Below are positions 5,106 to 6,410 of a stretch of DNA of 6,410 nucleotides, piece after piece. The stretch's first letter is position 1; the number at the start of each line of letters is the position of its first letter. The notes under the pieces are model-generated. The model ran no database searches and was not told the origin of the DNA. It saw only the letters and a list, made by a program, of their open reading frames with translations. A program made the position numbers and the translations under genes. Source of the stretch: Chloroflexota bacterium (GTDB lineage: Bacteria; Chloroflexota; Anaerolineae; Anaerolineales; UBA11657); assembly GCA_003670425.1 (NCBI GenBank), contig QWRL01000138.1, forward strand, positions 1 to 6,410, in the 5' to 3' direction.

Positions 5106-6410
5106 TTGAGCACAGTAATTCCCACCGCTGAAGATATTCTTGCGGGCGCGGAGACGCTGCGCTGGAGCGCCGGGGTGAACTTTCATGAGCAGCTGGTGGA
5201 GGCAATCTACACCGATGCTGCGCGCCTCACGGACCGCGCCGTAACGCGGCCGGAGTCGCCGTTGCGGTTTGATTTTGACCGCACGGTGGACAAACTGGTC
5301 ACGAGCCGCTGGTTTGGCTTCCCGCTCATGCTGCTGATGCTGGCAACAGTCTTTTACATCACCATCGTTGGCGCGAACGTGCCCTCGGGCCTGCTCTCAG
5401 ATTTACTGATCGGGATCATTCACCCGCTTCTGAAGCAGGGCAGCGCAGCGCTTGGTGTCCCGTTGTTTTTTGACGGGCTGGTGATTGATGGAATGTATCT
5501 GGGCAGCGCGTGGGTGGTGGCGGTCATGCTGCCGCCGATGATGATCTTCTTTCCGCTCTTCACACTGCTGGAAGACTTTGGTTATCTGCCGCGCGTTGCG
5601 TTCAATCTGGATGCCATCTTCCGCAAGAGTGGGGCGCACGGCAAGCAGGCGCTGACCATGGCGATGGGCTGGGGCTGCAATGCTGCCGGCGTGGTTGCCA
5701 CGCGCATCATCGACAGCCCGCGCGAGCGGCTGATCGCCATCATCACCAACAACTTTGCGCTTTGCAACGGCCGCTGGCCGACGCAGATCATGATTGCCAC
5801 CGTCTTCATCGGGGTGCTGGCGCCGGCCGGGTGGGGCGGCCTGGTGTCTGCGCTGGCGGTGGTGGGTGTGGCGGTGCTGGGCATCCTGCTCACATTTGCC
5901 AGCAGCTTTCTGCTTTCGCGCACAGTGCTCAAGGGCGAAGTGTCAACCTTTAGCCTGGAGCTGCCGCCGTATCGGCCGCCGCGAATTTGGCAGACGATCT
6001 ACACCTCCATTATCGACCGCACAATTATTGTGCTGTGGCGCGCCGTGATGTGGGCGCTGCCGGCGGGGGCGCTGATCTGGCTTGCTGGTAATGTGAATAT
6101 TTCCGGGGTAAGTATTGCCGAGCATCTCATTCAATTTTTAAATCCCGCGGGTTTGGTGCTGGGTCTCAACGGCGTAATTCTGCTGGCTTATATTCTGGCG
6201 ATCCCGGCCAACGAGATTGTGATACCAACGGTGCTAATGCTGACCGCGCTTTCAGCCAAAATGGCGGGTGTGGGCGCCGGAGCGGGCGTGATGTTCAATG
6301 CGGAGTCTGACGCGCAGCTGGCGCAGTTGTTTGCGGCCGGCGGCTGGACGCTTTTGACGGCGGTGAACCTGATGCTCTTCAGCCTTATCCACAATCCCTG
6401 CAGCACAACC
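5106..6410 (+). CDS. feoB: FeoB ferrous-iron permease domain (3' end cut by window edge)
   Basis: Open for 435 codons from TTG 5106 to the edge. Residues 1-65 are a soluble lead-in (EAIYTDAARLTDRAVTRPE, FDFDRTVDKLVTSRW) matching the segment between the GDI and first helix of FeoB. Membrane segments are visible near 70-90, 95-115, 133-157, 205-235, 243-272, 301-328, 345-375 and 412-430. Gate-like motifs are MGWGCNAAGVVATR (187-200, Cys191) and NNFALCNGRWPT (215-226, Cys220), corresponding to the GCN-ATR and conserved-Cys Gate motifs of FeoB. The second Gate copy begins at HNPCSTT (429-435, Cys432) just as the window ends. It lacks the usual N-terminal G domain, which is encoded by the previous gene. 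Role: moving Fe2+ across the cytoplasmic membrane, with the separate GTPase as partner. Conserved cysteines likely line the iron path. Confidence in the family is high; the missing end is probably short. Confidence 0.93.
   Translation, partial: MSTVIPTAEDILAGAETLRWSAGVNFHEQLVEAIYTDAARLTDRAVTRPESPLRFDFDRTVDKLVTSRWFGFPLMLLMLATVFYITIVGANVPSGLLSDLLIGIIHPLLKQGSAALGVPLFFDGLVIDGMYLGSAWVVAVMLPPMMIFFPLFTLLEDFGYLPRVAFNLDAIFRKSGAHGKQALTMAMGWGCNAAGVVATRIIDSPRERLIAIITNNFALCNGRWPTQIMIATVFIGVLAPAGWGGLVSALAVVGVAVLGILLTFASSFLLSRTVLKGEVSTFSLELPPYRPPRIWQTIYTSIIDRTIIVLWRAVMWALPAGALIWLAGNVNISGVSIAEHLIQFLNPAGLVLGLNGVILLAYILAIPANEIVIPTVLMLTALSAKMAGVGAGAGVMFNAESDAQLAQLFAAGGWTLLTAVNLMLFSLIHNPCSTT

Overview
This is a GC-rich, gene-dense bacterial window with five protein-coding genes in two divergent transcription units. 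The style suggests Chloroflexota (Anaerolineae-like). The evidence is the Pro/Thr-rich 'PTPTP' linkers after the export signals, a LysM surface lipoprotein beside a large PD40/TolB-like repeat protein, and a ferrous-iron operon with a DtxR-FeoA fusion and a FeoB split into separate GTPase and permease genes. This assignment is an inference from protein style and architecture, not from a marker gene.

Minus strand, about 3055 down to 1 (cell envelope / surface unit). A weak extended -10 promoter near 3050 reads into a 68-residue two-helix membrane protein (3020-2814). Its end overlaps by 17 nt the start of a 626-residue putative lipoprotein (2830-950) made of exactly twelve ~44-residue PD40/TolB-type beta-propeller repeats, enough for two six-bladed propellers. 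A GC-rich stem followed by T7 (890-855) and a possible promoter (852-820) separate this from a LysM lipoprotein (799 to beyond base 1). The LysM gene is cut by the window edge and carries a lytic-transglycosylase-like segment.

Plus strand, 3131 to the right edge (ferrous-iron uptake operon). A near-consensus promoter (TTGACA-16-TAAAAT) is overlapped by a perfect 14-bp palindrome of the DtxR/SirR type (TTAGG-N4-CCTAA). It drives three tightly packed genes. The first encodes a predicted membrane-anchored DtxR-family metalloregulator with a FeoA/SH3-like domain at its C terminus. The second, 4 nt later, encodes a stand-alone FeoB G domain. The third, 31 nt later, encodes the FeoB permease, starting at TTG behind a strong AAGGAG and cut by the window edge. 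The likely logic is that ferrous iron binds the regulator, which represses its own operon at the operator over the transcription start. When iron is low, the FeoA domain, GTPase and permease are made together and assemble as a Feo transporter. That circuit is inferred from domain content and site placement.

The most unusual points are a DNA-binding metalloregulator that appears tethered to the membrane and fused to FeoA in the operon it probably controls, a natural split of FeoB with a Cys/His cluster at the GTPase N terminus, and the twelve-blade lipoprotein. No RNA gene, mobile element or CRISPR array was seen.
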